DNA of 32,328 nucleotides. Origin: Stutzerimonas stutzeri. Lineage in GTDB: Bacteria; Pseudomonadota; Gammaproteobacteria; Pseudomonadales; Pseudomonadaceae. Position numbers and translations under genes: made by a program. Position 1 is the first letter of the stretch; each line of letters opens with the position of its first letter. Below are positions 15,648 to 22,247 of this stretch, piece after piece. Below the pieces are notes generated by a model. It did no database searches and was not told where the DNA came from. It saw only the letters and a program-made list of their open reading frames with translations. Location: positions 1-32,328 of the forward strand of contig NZ_JXXD01000103.1 in the NCBI RefSeq assembly GCF_000935215.1, given 5' to 3'.

Positions 15648-17272
15648 TGCGCCTGATGGCTTTTCTTCTGCTCGGCCTCCTTGCTGGTCAGGCCGCAGCC
15701 GCCGGCCTGTTCGCCCGGGTTGACCGCACCCAGCTGAGCATTGACGAAACCCTGGAGCTGAGCCTGGAAAGCCAGGGCAGCACGGTATTCGGCAAGCCCG
15801 ACCTGCAGCCGCTGGAGCCATTGTTCGAGGTGTTCGACACCCGTCAGGTCAACCAGCTTTCCAGCAGCAACGGCGAAGCCTATGCGATCACACGCTGGTT
15901 GATTACCCTGCGGCCGAAGCAGACCGGCTACGTGATCATCCCTCCGCTGCAACTGGGCGACTGGCGCAGCGAGCCGATCACATTGATGGTCCAGGAATCG
16001 CTGAAAAATACCGAAAGCGACCAGCTGGCCCCGATCTTCATCGATGCCAGCGTCGATCAGGAAAACGTTTACGTTCAGGCCCAGGTGATTCTTACCCTGC
16101 GCATCTATCATTCGGTTTCGCTGTACGACGACAGCACCCTCTCGCCGCTGCAGATGCCGGAAGCCCTGGTCGAACGGCTCGGTGAGCCACGCACCTACGA
16201 GAAAACCATCAACGGCATTCGCCACGGCGTCATCGAAGTGCGCTATGCGCTGTTCCCGCAGAAGTCCGGCGAGCTGACCATCCCTGCCCAACTGTTCAGC
16301 GCCACCACCGTGACCAATGGCAGCAACCCGCTGTTCGGCTCGCGTTCGGGCCGCTCGACGCAGGTCAGGTCACCAAGCATCCCGCTGACGGTCAAGCGCA
16401 AACCGGCGGACTACCCCGCCGCGGCGCCCTGGCTGCCGGCACGCAGCCTGACCCTGGTCGAGGCCTGGAGCCCGGAGCCCGATCAGGCACAGACCGGCGA
16501 ATCGCTCACCCGCAGCCTGTTGCTCAAGGCCGAAGGCCTGACCAGCACCCAGTTGCCCGCCATCGGTTCTGCCCAGAGCCCCGACCTGCGCCGCTACCCG
16601 GATCAACCGATCCTGGCCAACGAAGTCAGTGGCGCGGGTCTGGTCGGTAGCCGCGAGCAGCGCGAGGCGCTGATTCCCACGCGCAGCGGCGCGTTGCAGC
16701 TACCCGCCGTGGAAGTGGTCTGGTGGAACACCGTGGAAGACCGGCTGGAACGTACCACGCTGGACGAACGGCCCCTGAATGTCGCCGATAATCCGAATCT
16801 CGCGCCGACGCCCGCCGAGCAACCGGCCGCAACGCCACTACCTGCGGAGCAGCAGCTACTGTGGCCCTGGCAGCTGAGTACCCTGCTCTTCGCCCTGTCC
16901 ACCCTCGCCGGCTTCGGACTGTGGCTACACGCGCGGCGGCAACCCGCAGTGCAGCGCGCACTGCAGCCTGGCCCGACCCCACGCAGCCTGCTCGACGACC
17001 TGCGTCGCGCCTGCCAGGCCAACGACTCGCAGGCCACTCGCCAGGCGCTGGATGCCTGGGCGCGGCAACAGCCGGAGACGCTGGCCGACATGGCTGCGCG
17101 CTTCGTGCCGCTGTCCGATGCGCTGGACGGACTCAATGGTGCGCTGTACAGCGAAGCCGGCCAGCGTTGGCAGGGAGAGGCTCTGTGGCAGGCGATCCAG
17201 ACGCTCCCTCCAGCGACCAGTCCGAGTGTCGAGCAGGACCACAGCGCCCTGCCACCACTGTATCCACGCTGA
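15644..17272 (+). CDS. BatD family protein
   Basis: A 542-aa secreted and membrane-anchored protein, last gene of the moxR/bat operon. A signal peptide (MMRLMAFLLLGLLAGQAAAA) precedes beta-rich periplasmic repeats, beginning FARVDRTQLSIDETLELSL, the usual BatD opening. A single membrane helix lies at about residues 404-425 (LSTLLFALSTLAGFGLWL), with a cytoplasmic tail of about 115 residues. The start overlaps the previous stop by four bases; a second ATG follows immediately at 15647. It is presumed to form an envelope complex with the VWA proteins. No terminator with a T-run is seen downstream. Confidence 0.92.
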   Translation: MMRLMAFLLLGLLAGQAAAAGLFARVDRTQLSIDETLELSLESQGSTVFGKPDLQPLEPLFEVFDTRQVNQLSSSNGEAYAITRWLITLRPKQTGYVIIPPLQLGDWRSEPITLMVQESLKNTESDQLAPIFIDASVDQENVYVQAQVILTLRIYHSVSLYDDSTLSPLQMPEALVERLGEPRTYEKTINGIRHGVIEVRYALFPQKSGELTIPAQLFSATTVTNGSNPLFGSRSGRSTQVRSPSIPLTVKRKPADYPAAAPWLPARSLTLVEAWSPEPDQAQTGESLTRSLLLKAEGLTSTQLPAIGSAQSPDLRRYPDQPILANEVSGAGLVGSREQREALIPTRSGALQLPAVEVVWWNTVEDRLERTTLDERPLNVADNPNLAPTPAEQPAATPLPAEQQLLWPWQLSTLLFALSTLAGFGLWLHARRQPAVQRALQPGPTPRSLLDDLRRACQANDSQATRQALDAWARQQPETLADMAARFVPLSDALDGLNGALYSEAGQRWQGEALWQAIQTLPPATSPSVEQDHSALPPLYPR

Positions 17273-17315
17273 CCGGCAACGCCACACCGCTTCACACCAG
17301 ACGCGCCTGACCAAC

Positions 17316-17333
17316 GCGGTGCACGGGCACCGC
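17316..17333. repeat. Inverted repeat upstream of the nasS promoter
   Basis: GCGGTGC, four bases, GCACCGC: perfect 7-bp arms ending 20 bases before the -24 box of nasS. The half-site order is opposite to an NtrC site (which reads GCACC...GGTGC), and no T-run follows. It may be an operator or a weak end for the bat transcript. Confidence 0.4.
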
Positions 17334-17353
17334 ATGGCGCACCACTTTCTCGC

Positions 17354-17369
17354 TGGCATATCGCTTGCT
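17354..17369 (+). promoter_or_regulatory. Sigma-54 promoter of nasST
   Basis: TGGCAT, five bases, TTGCT. GG at 17355 and GC at 17367 are in the required 12-base register, and only the last base of the -24 box deviates. Predicted start is near 17379, about 70 bases before nasS. No two-hairpin attenuator follows, only a simple stem (GCACGG/CTGTGC, 17404-17419) without a T-run. This indicates nitrogen (NtrC) control without NasT feedback at this point. Confidence 0.75.
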
Positions 17370-17449
17370 TCAGGCTTGGCATAGACCACTCCTGATCCGT
17401 CGCGCACGGTTAACTGTGCCGCACGCTTCGCAATCGAAAGGCCCACAGC

Positions 17450-18670
17450 ATGACCGAACCCTCCACGTCGCCCCGCCACGATGCACTGGCCTGGGTCGCC
17501 GGCAGCGATGCACCGGAAAAGAGCTCGCTCAACCTGGGCTTTCTGCCACTTACCGATGCCGCCTCGCTGATCGTCGCCGCCACCCAGGGCTTCGCCCAGC
17601 CCTTCGGCCTGACGCTCAACCTGCACCGCCAGAACTCCTGGTCGAGCCTGCGCGACAAGCTGATCGGCGGTGAACTGGACGCAGCGCACGGCCTGTACGG
17701 ACTGATATATGCCGTGCACCTGGGAATCGGCGGCAGCCGCGCGGTGGATATGGCGGTGCTCATGGGGCTTGCGCAGAACGGCCAGAGCATCAACCTGTCG
17801 ACCCCGCTCAAGGCTGCCGGCGTGACCGATCCCGAGGCATTGCGCAGCAGCGTGCGCCAAAGCGGTGCACGCCTGACTCTCGCGCATACCTTCCCCACCG
17901 GCACCCACGCGCTGTGGCTCTATTACTGGCTGGCCGCCAACGGTATCCACCCGCTGCAGGATGTGCGGACGCTGGTGCTGCCGCCATCGCAGATGGTGGC
18001 GTACCTGCAGGCCGGGCGCATCGACGGTTTCTGCGCCGGCGAACCCTGGGGTGCGCAGGCGATCGCCGAGGGGGTCGGCTTCACCCTCGCAACCAGCCAG
18101 TCGATATGGCCGGATCATCCGGAAAAGGTGCTCGGCTGCACCCGCGCATTCGTCGAGCAGTACCCCAACACCGCGCGCGCACTGGTGATGGCGGTGCTCG
18201 AAGCGAGTCGCTTCATCGACCAGAGCCAGGAAAACCGCCGCAGCACCGCACAGCTGATTGCCGGGAGCGAGTATGTCAACGCGCCGCTGGCAGCCATCGA
18301 ATCACGCTTTCTCGGCTCGTATCAGGATGGGCTGGGCAACGCCTGGAATGACCAACACCCGCTGCGCTTCTTTGCCGATGGCGCAGCGAACATGCCCTAC
18401 CTGTCCGACGGCCTCTGGTTCATGACCCAGCTGCGGCGCTGGGGTTTATTGCGCCAGGACCCGGACTACCAGCTGGCCGCAAGCCAGGTGCAACAGATCG
18501 AGCTGTACCGACAGGCTGCCGAAGCGCTGAGTATCACCGTGCCGGAGTCGCCCCTGCGCAGCGCCACGCTGATGGATGGCAAGACCTGGGACGGCAGCGA
18601 TCCGGCAGCCTACGCCCGCAGTTTCCCGCTGCACGCCATGGCCGATCAGGCCATGGTGGCTGCACTTTGA
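17450..18670 (+). CDS. nasS: Nitrate-sensing regulator NasS (NrtA-like)
   Basis: A 406-aa protein of the nitrate/bicarbonate ABC-type binding-protein fold (NrtA/NasS). It lacks a signal peptide and lipobox, as expected of cytoplasmic NasS rather than a transporter component. Recognisable segments are LNLGFLPLTDAASLIVAAT near the N-terminus, LAHTFPTGTHALWLYYWLAANGI and GRIDGFCAGEPWGAQA. In the known system (Azotobacter, Paracoccus, Pseudomonas) NasS holds NasT inactive and releases it on binding nitrate or nitrite. AAAGG at 17437-17441 supports the ATG. nasT follows after 14 bases. A -24/-12 promoter precedes the gene. Confidence 0.93.
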   Translation: MTEPSTSPRHDALAWVAGSDAPEKSSLNLGFLPLTDAASLIVAATQGFAQPFGLTLNLHRQNSWSSLRDKLIGGELDAAHGLYGLIYAVHLGIGGSRAVDMAVLMGLAQNGQSINLSTPLKAAGVTDPEALRSSVRQSGARLTLAHTFPTGTHALWLYYWLAANGIHPLQDVRTLVLPPSQMVAYLQAGRIDGFCAGEPWGAQAIAEGVGFTLATSQSIWPDHPEKVLGCTRAFVEQYPNTARALVMAVLEASRFIDQSQENRRSTAQLIAGSEYVNAPLAAIESRFLGSYQDGLGNAWNDQHPLRFFADGAANMPYLSDGLWFMTQLRRWGLLRQDPDYQLAASQVQQIELYRQAAEALSITVPESPLRSATLMDGKTWDGSDPAAYARSFPLHAMADQAMVAAL

Positions 18671-18684
18671 GCAGGAGATCAGGC

Positions 18685-19263
18685 ATGTTGCGCATCCTGC
18701 TGATCGACGACACCCCACGCAAGATCGGGCGCCTGCGAAGCGCGCTGATCGAGGCCGGCTTCGAAGTCATCGATGAATCCGGCCTGACCATCGATTTGCC
18801 CGAGCGGGTCGAGGCGATCCGCCCCGACGTGGTGCTGATTGACACCGACTCACCAGGCCGCGATGTGCTGGAACAAGTGGTGCTGGTCAGCCGGGACCAA
18901 CCACGACCCATCGTCATGTTCACCGACGACAGTGACCCGGATGCCATGCGTCAGGCCATCCGCGCCGGGGTCAGCGCCTATATCGTCGAGGGCATTCAGG
19001 CCCAGCGGCTCAAGCCGATCCTCGATGTGGCGATGGCGCGTTTCGAGACCGACCAGGCGATCCGCGCGCAATTGCAGGCCCGCGAGCAGCAACTCGCGGA
19101 ACGCAAGCGCATCGAGCTGGCCAAGGGCATGCTGATGAAGATGCGCGACTGCAAGGAGGAAGAGGCCTACACCCTGATGCGCCGCCAGGCGATGAGTCGC
19201 CAGCAGAAGCTGATCCAGGTCGCCGAGCAGATCATCGCCATGAACGAGCTGCTTGGGCAGTGA
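18685..19263 (+). CDS. nasT: ANTAR antiterminator NasT
   Basis: A 192-aa response-regulator-like antiterminator. The N-terminal receiver domain starts MLRILLIDDTPRK, with a candidate phospho-acceptor region VVLIDTDSP. A helical linker follows (about residues 115-130). The C-terminal ANTAR RNA-binding domain (about 130-190) shows RIELAKGMLMKM, EEEAYTLMRRQAM and VAEQIIAMNE. NasT binds paired hexaloop hairpins in nitrate-gene leaders and prevents terminator formation; NasS inhibits it when nitrate is absent. The start at 18685 has AGGAG at 18673-18677; an earlier in-frame ATG at 18667 overlaps the nasS end and lacks a good site. Three candidate RNA targets lie in this window. Confidence 0.95.
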   Translation: MLRILLIDDTPRKIGRLRSALIEAGFEVIDESGLTIDLPERVEAIRPDVVLIDTDSPGRDVLEQVVLVSRDQPRPIVMFTDDSDPDAMRQAIRAGVSAYIVEGIQAQRLKPILDVAMARFETDQAIRAQLQAREQQLAERKRIELAKGMLMKMRDCKEEEAYTLMRRQAMSRQQKLIQVAEQIIAMNELLGQ

Positions 19264-19265
19264 GC

Positions 19266-19282
19266 TGCACGCCCGCAGTGCA
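19266..19282. promoter_or_regulatory. NtrC-like enhancer site
   Basis: TGCACG-N5-AGTGCA, a 17-bp near-palindrome differing from the NtrC consensus TGCACC-N5-GGTGCA at one base in each half, symmetrically. It starts two bases after the nasT stop and lies about 128 bases upstream of the -24 box, a normal enhancer distance. Confidence 0.65.
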
Positions 19283-19409
19283 ATCACTCGACCAAACGCA
19301 CCATCGGCGAGCGTACTCGCGGTCCCTCGGTATAGACCGTGAGACAGCTGCAACGCCGCCATCCGCCACGACGCGGCGTTCAGCCGAAAGCCTGCAGCAA
19401 GCGGCAGGC

Positions 19410-19425
19410 TGGCAAGCAGCTTGCT
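19410..19425 (+). promoter_or_regulatory. Sigma-54 promoter of the NIT-like gene
   Basis: TGGCAA, five bases, TTGCT. GG (19411-19412) and GC (19423-19424) are in correct register, and only the last base of the -24 box differs from consensus. Predicted start near 19435, just before the first leader hairpin. Confidence 0.75.
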
Positions 19426-19435
19426 AGATGGATTG

Positions 19436-19475
19436 GCCGAGCCAACGAAGGCGTCCGGCAAAGACGAAGGCGTCC
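19436..19475 (+). promoter_or_regulatory. ANTAR-type leader hairpins before the NIT-like gene
   Basis: First hairpin: GCC, loop AACGAA (19444-19449), GGC; with two single-base bulges the stem extends to 19436-19459. The loop has A at position 1 and G at position 4, as ANTAR targets require. Second hairpin: GAC, loop GAAGGC (19466-19471), GTC; G is present at position 4 but position 1 is G instead of A. The second hairpin contains most of the left arm of the following terminator, so the two are mutually exclusive. The sequence ACGAAGGCGTCC is duplicated here (19445-19456 and 19464-19475). Confidence 0.7.
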
Positions 19476-19517
19476 CTGCACCGCATGTTTCGACATGCCG
19501 GTCCGGACGCCTTTTTT
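19467..19517 (+). terminator. Leader terminator (attenuator) of the NIT-like gene
   Basis: AAGGCGTCC (19467-19475) pairs with GGACGCCTT (19505-19513), with an inner hairpin ACCGCATG/CATGCCGGT and a run of six T (19512-19517). The upstream copy AAGGCGTCCGG (19448-19458) can also pair, with 11 bp to CCGGACGCCTT, giving an alternative terminator fold. Confidence 0.85.
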
Positions 19518-19563
19518 GTTGCCCGCGCGGCAGTGCCGCGCGCTCACTTCAGGGATTTGCAGA

Positions 19564-20286
19564 ATGACCATCACCGCGACCTTGGCGATCGCCTGTGCAC
19601 TGCTGATGCTGGGCCACTATCTGAACGGCATGGCCAGCACACAACATTCCCGACGCGTAGCGCAGTTGCGCCTGCTGGCAGTTCAGGAAGATCTGGAGAT
19701 TCTCCGCCTGCTGCAACAGCATCGCGGTCTGGGCGTACAGAGCGAACCCACTGCGGTAGCGCTGCGCTGCGCGCTGGCGACAAGCCTGACGCAACGTCTG
19801 CAACAGCGCAGTGCCCTGCCCGATGCGTATTCGATAACCGAAGGCTGGCTGGCTCTGCGCAACAACCCTGCCGATTTCGACGGGCATTGCGCTCTGATCG
19901 AAACCCTTATCGATGCGCTTGAGAAGCGGGCGCCGATGTCGAGCAACGAACCCGCCGAAGCCGCTCGCGCCTGCCGCGAACTGGAAGACGTGGCACGCCT
20001 GCGCGGCCTCTGCGTCGTCGCCTCGAATCAGGGCGGCTGCACGCCGGCCTTGCAAAAGCGCCTGAAAGCACTCTGTCGGCGCATGGTTACAGACACCGAT
20101 ATGGAGCTGAAGCGGCTGGTCGGCAAGCTGGAGCGCAGCGTGATACATGCAGCCCAACCCAGGCTGAGCCCGCCCGAGTGCTTTGCCCTGGTCACTCCCT
20201 TCATCGACGCGCGCTTGCAGTTGATCCGGCAACGTCTGCAGCACAGTGGTGCACTAGCGCAGCACGGCTTGCACCGGGCGGGCTGA
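19564..20286 (+). CDS. NIT-domain-like membrane protein, candidate nitrate/nitrite sensor
   Basis: A 240-aa protein I cannot name. An N-terminal membrane helix (residues 4-22, TATLAIACALLMLGHYLNG) anchors a long helical domain. LLQQHRGLG (49-57) and RLRGLCVV (145-152) resemble the two Q..RG/RG motifs of the NIT (nitrate- and nitrite-sensing) four-helix domain of Klebsiella NasR, where conserved arginines bind the anion; R54 and R147 would be the counterparts. No output domain (kinase, GGDEF, HAMP, ANTAR) follows, so the protein is a sensor or binding domain alone. The ATG at 19564 has AGGG nine bases upstream; the open frame extending upstream crosses the leader and is not used. Position after nasST and the control signals indicate co-regulation with nitrate assimilation. 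Confidence 0.75.
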   Translation: MTITATLAIACALLMLGHYLNGMASTQHSRRVAQLRLLAVQEDLEILRLLQQHRGLGVQSEPTAVALRCALATSLTQRLQQRSALPDAYSITEGWLALRNNPADFDGHCALIETLIDALEKRAPMSSNEPAEAARACRELEDVARLRGLCVVASNQGGCTPALQKRLKALCRRMVTDTDMELKRLVGKLERSVIHAAQPRLSPPECFALVTPFIDARLQLIRQRLQHSGALAQHGLHRAG

Positions 20287-20476
20287 CGGATCGAGGTTGC
20301 GGGGCCGGTCTCCGCTCCATTGGCGGCCGGCAACGCATGGCTACGTGCAGGATCCGCTACACGCGGGTTTCCATTAGAAGCGCCTCGGCCGCAAATGAGC
20401 CTGCTCAATGCCAGCTCATTCGCGGTCAAGACTGCAGCCACGAGCGCGCATCTAACCCCGGCGAAGAACACAACGC

Positions 20477-20482
20477 TAGAAT
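20477..20482 (+). promoter_or_regulatory. Possible -10 box for the thioesterase gene
   Basis: TAGAAT 31 bases upstream of the thioesterase ATG fits a sigma-70 -10 element. No good TTGACA-like box is seen at 16-18 bases. It lies in the 226-base gap after the NIT-like gene, which shows no T-run terminator. Confidence 0.3.
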
Positions 20483-20512
20483 GCGCGCCTTCTACCGATT
20501 ACCGAGCGACCC

Positions 20513-20956
20513 ATGGCGCGTCTTACCCTGCATTTCCCGGAAGACCAGTACTGCTTTTCCACCCAGCTCACTGTACGAATCACCGACATCAACGCCGGCA
20601 ACCATCTGGCCAACGATTCGATGATCTCGATGATTTCCGAGGCGCGGGCGCGCTTCCTGTTCGCCTACGGGGTAGCCGAGACCCGTCAGGATGGCGCCGG
20701 GATCATCGTGACCGACCTTGCCACGACCTACAAAGCCGAGGCCCATGCCCGTGATGCGCTGCTGTTCGAGGTCGGGGTGATGGATTTCAACAAGTACGGC
20801 GGCGATATCATCTTCCGCATCACCCGCCCTGCCGACGGCACACTGATCGCCATGGCCAAATCCGGTTTCGTCTTCTACGACTATGCCCAAAGCCGCGTCG
20901 TCGCCATGCCCGAGGCGTTCGCCGGCAAGTTTCCGCGGGTCAACCGGATCGAATAG
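20513..20956 (+). CDS. Acyl-CoA thioesterase (4HBT, hotdog fold)
   Basis: A 147-aa cytoplasmic hotdog-fold protein of the 4-hydroxybenzoyl-CoA thioesterase group. The typical early block VRITDINAGNHLANDSMI (residues about 21-38) holds the D..N.GNH active-site pattern. ISEARARFL follows as the central helix, and TDLATTYKAEA and FVFYDY mark the sheet. Family members hydrolyse acyl-CoA esters; the substrate cannot be told from sequence. The ribosome binding site is weak. Its stop codon lies 17 bases inside the convergent phosphofructokinase gene. It shows no obvious link to nitrate use. Confidence 0.85.
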   Translation: MARLTLHFPEDQYCFSTQLTVRITDINAGNHLANDSMISMISEARARFLFAYGVAETRQDGAGIIVTDLATTYKAEAHARDALLFEVGVMDFNKYGGDIIFRITRPADGTLIAMAKSGFVFYDYAQSRVVAMPEAFAGKFPRVNRIE

Positions 20957-21890
20957 GGGCGTCTGCCACAGATTGCAGCAACCGCTGGACATCCTCGCGA
21001 TGACACAGCTCGGTGCCCGGACGCATCACCGTCGCGGCACCCGCGGCAATGCCCCGGCACACCGCATCCTGTAGCGAGCGCGCCTCGGCCAGCGCCAGCA
21101 CCATGGCGCCGAGCATGCTGTCACCCGCACCCACCGCGCTGACTACCGGGACATCCGCCGACGGCAGGCGCTGCAGCTCATCGCCACAGGCGTACAGCGC
21201 ACCCTGGGCTCCCAGCGACAACACGACCACTTCGGCGCAGCCCTGAGCGATCAGGCGGCGCAGCGCTGCCGCCTGTTCGGCCTCGCTGGAGATGGGGTAG
21301 CCCACAAGGCTGGACAGCTCGTCGAGGCTCGGCTTCATCAGGTATGCACCGCCCTGCCGGGCGGCGTGGCGTAATGGCTCGCCGGACAGATCGACGACCA
21401 GCCGCGCACCGATACCGCGCGTCAATGCCAGCAGCTCGTCGTAGAAACCCAGGTCGACGCCAGGTGGAAAGCTGCCGCTCAGCACCACATAGGCCGGCGC
21501 TGGCTGCAGCGCTACGAGGCTGTCGAGGCAACGCTGAAGTTCCTGCGCGGATAGCGTCGGACCGGGCAACACGAAACGGTACTGCAGGCCTGAGCCCAGC
21601 TCGTCGACAGTGAAACTCTCGCGGGTATCGCCAGTAATGGACACCGGACGATGCACCAGACCCAGTTCGTCCAGCGAACGTTTCAGGAGATCGCCAAAGG
21701 GCCCTCCAGCCGGATAGATGGCGATCGCCCTGCCCCCGAGCGTCTTCACCACCCGCGCCACGTTGATCCCGCCGCCACCCGGGTCGTGGCGCGGCAGCGA
21801 ACACCGCAGCTTTTCGGTACTGATCACCCGGGCGGTGCTCACGGAAAGGTCCATCGCGGGGTTGAGGGTCAGGGTCGCAATCAGAGGCAT
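20940..21890 (-). CDS. pfkB: PfkB-family sugar kinase, Pfk-2-like 6-phosphofructokinase
   Basis: A 316-aa ribokinase-fold kinase. Similarity in pattern to E. coli Pfk-2 is strong along the whole length: EKLRC near residue 26, PGGGGINVAR with the first PfkB signature, AIYPAGGPFG, QYRFVLPG, LSGSFPPGV, KPSLDELS, and the ATP/catalytic block GAGDSMLGAM (general base D257). The Pfk-2-like ends PGTELCH... match better than 1-phosphofructokinase (FruK) or LacC, but a FruK or tagatose role cannot be excluded. AAGGAG six bases before the ATG fixes the start. It lies on the opposite strand among nitrate genes and overlaps the thioesterase end by 17 bases. Confidence 0.8.
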   Translation of the reverse strand: MPLIATLTLNPAMDLSVSTARVISTEKLRCSLPRHDPGGGGINVARVVKTLGGRAIAIYPAGGPFGDLLKRSLDELGLVHRPVSITGDTRESFTVDELGSGLQYRFVLPGPTLSAQELQRCLDSLVALQPAPAYVVLSGSFPPGVDLGFYDELLALTRGIGARLVVDLSGEPLRHAARQGGAYLMKPSLDELSSLVGYPISSEAEQAAALRRLIAQGCAEVVVLSLGAQGALYACGDELQRLPSADVPVVSAVGAGDSMLGAMVLALAEARSLQDAVCRGIAAGAATVMRPGTELCHREDVQRLLQSVADAPIRSG

Positions 21891-22058
21891 CGCTCGCTCC
21901 TTGGCAAAAGCCGCTCAAGACTAACAGCAAGCGCGCCTGGGTTTTACGAGATGCCTTGCCCTGATTTGGCGCGCGGTTGCGCGCTATCTGTGCGCTTTGT
22001 CGTCGTACGCCATCTGCTTAGCCACGCCGAACGCACAGAATCGGCGGCCTCCGCAGGC

Positions 22059-22074
22059 TGGCACGCTAGATGCT
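22059..22074 (+). promoter_or_regulatory. Sigma-54 promoter of nasA
   Basis: TGGCAC, five bases, ATGCT. The -24 box is perfect. The -12 GC is in register (22072-22073) and only the first T of the -12 box deviates. Predicted start is near 22085, immediately before the first leader hairpin. Confidence 0.75.
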
Positions 22075-22087
22075 AGTTCCGCTTCAG

Positions 22088-22128
22088 GCAGGCCAACGGC
22101 GGTCTGCAATATCACGACAAAGGCGTCG
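22088..22128 (+). promoter_or_regulatory. NasT/ANTAR target hairpins in the nasA leader
   Basis: Hairpin 1 (22088-22107): GCAGGCC/GGTCTGC, 7 bp with one G-U pair, loop AACGGC. Hairpin 2 (22115-22128): CGAC/GTCG, loop AAAGGC. Both hexaloops have A at position 1 and G at position 4, the ANTAR consensus. The loop and right arm of hairpin 2 are the left arm of the terminator that follows, so NasT binding would block termination. Confidence 0.85.
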
Positions 22129-22168
22129 CACCACACCTGCTCCGGCAGGCGTGCTGCGGCGCCTTTTT
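22119..22168 (+). terminator. Leader terminator (attenuator) of nasA
   Basis: Left arm from AAAGGCGTCGCA (22119) pairs with the complementary right arm ending at 22166, a stem of about 22 positions with two mismatches and a short loop, ending in five T (22164-22168). It is mutually exclusive with leader hairpin 2. Confidence 0.9.
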
Positions 22169-22247
22169 GTTTTCCGCCTCGACGAGGGGGCGGTCTGAGC
22201 AGCCCTAGCGGCCAACGCCGCGTCACGAACGCCCTGGAGCCGATCCA

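Larger units (their letters stand above)
19264..19563 (+). other. Regulatory region of the NIT-like gene
   Basis: A 300-base gap filled by ordered nitrogen-control signals, listed separately: an NtrC-like site (19266-19282), a -24/-12 promoter (19410-19425) and an attenuator leader (19436-19517). A ribosome binding site follows (AGGG 19551-19554). No terminator for nasT with a T-run is seen before the promoter. Confidence 0.75.
21891..22247 (+). other. pfkB-nasA divergent regulatory region
   Basis: A 357-base gap. From the pfkB end: a GCGCGC-GGTT-GCGCGC inverted repeat (21969-21984), a weak NtrC-like half-match pair (TGCGCG-N5-TGTGCG, 21978-21994), a -24/-12 promoter (22059-22074), two ANTAR-type hairpins and an attenuator (22088-22168), then the nasA ribosome binding site GGAG (22236-22239). 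Confidence 0.7.

Noticed and set aside
17316-17340. GGTGC/GCACC motifs before nasS read as an NtrC site
   Set aside because: The half-sites are in inverted order or spaced by four instead of five bases, and lie too close to the -24 box. Kept only as an inverted repeat.
16925-18118. 397-codon minus-strand frame across the batD-nasS boundary
   Set aside because: It would cover the nasS promoter and the starts and ends of two solid genes, and it has no family resemblance.
21969-21994. GCGCGC inverted repeat and TGCGCG-N5-TGTGCG before nasA as operator or NtrC site
   Set aside because: Two mismatches in each half relative to NtrC, and simple GC alternation is expected by chance in this DNA. Mentioned only in the region description.
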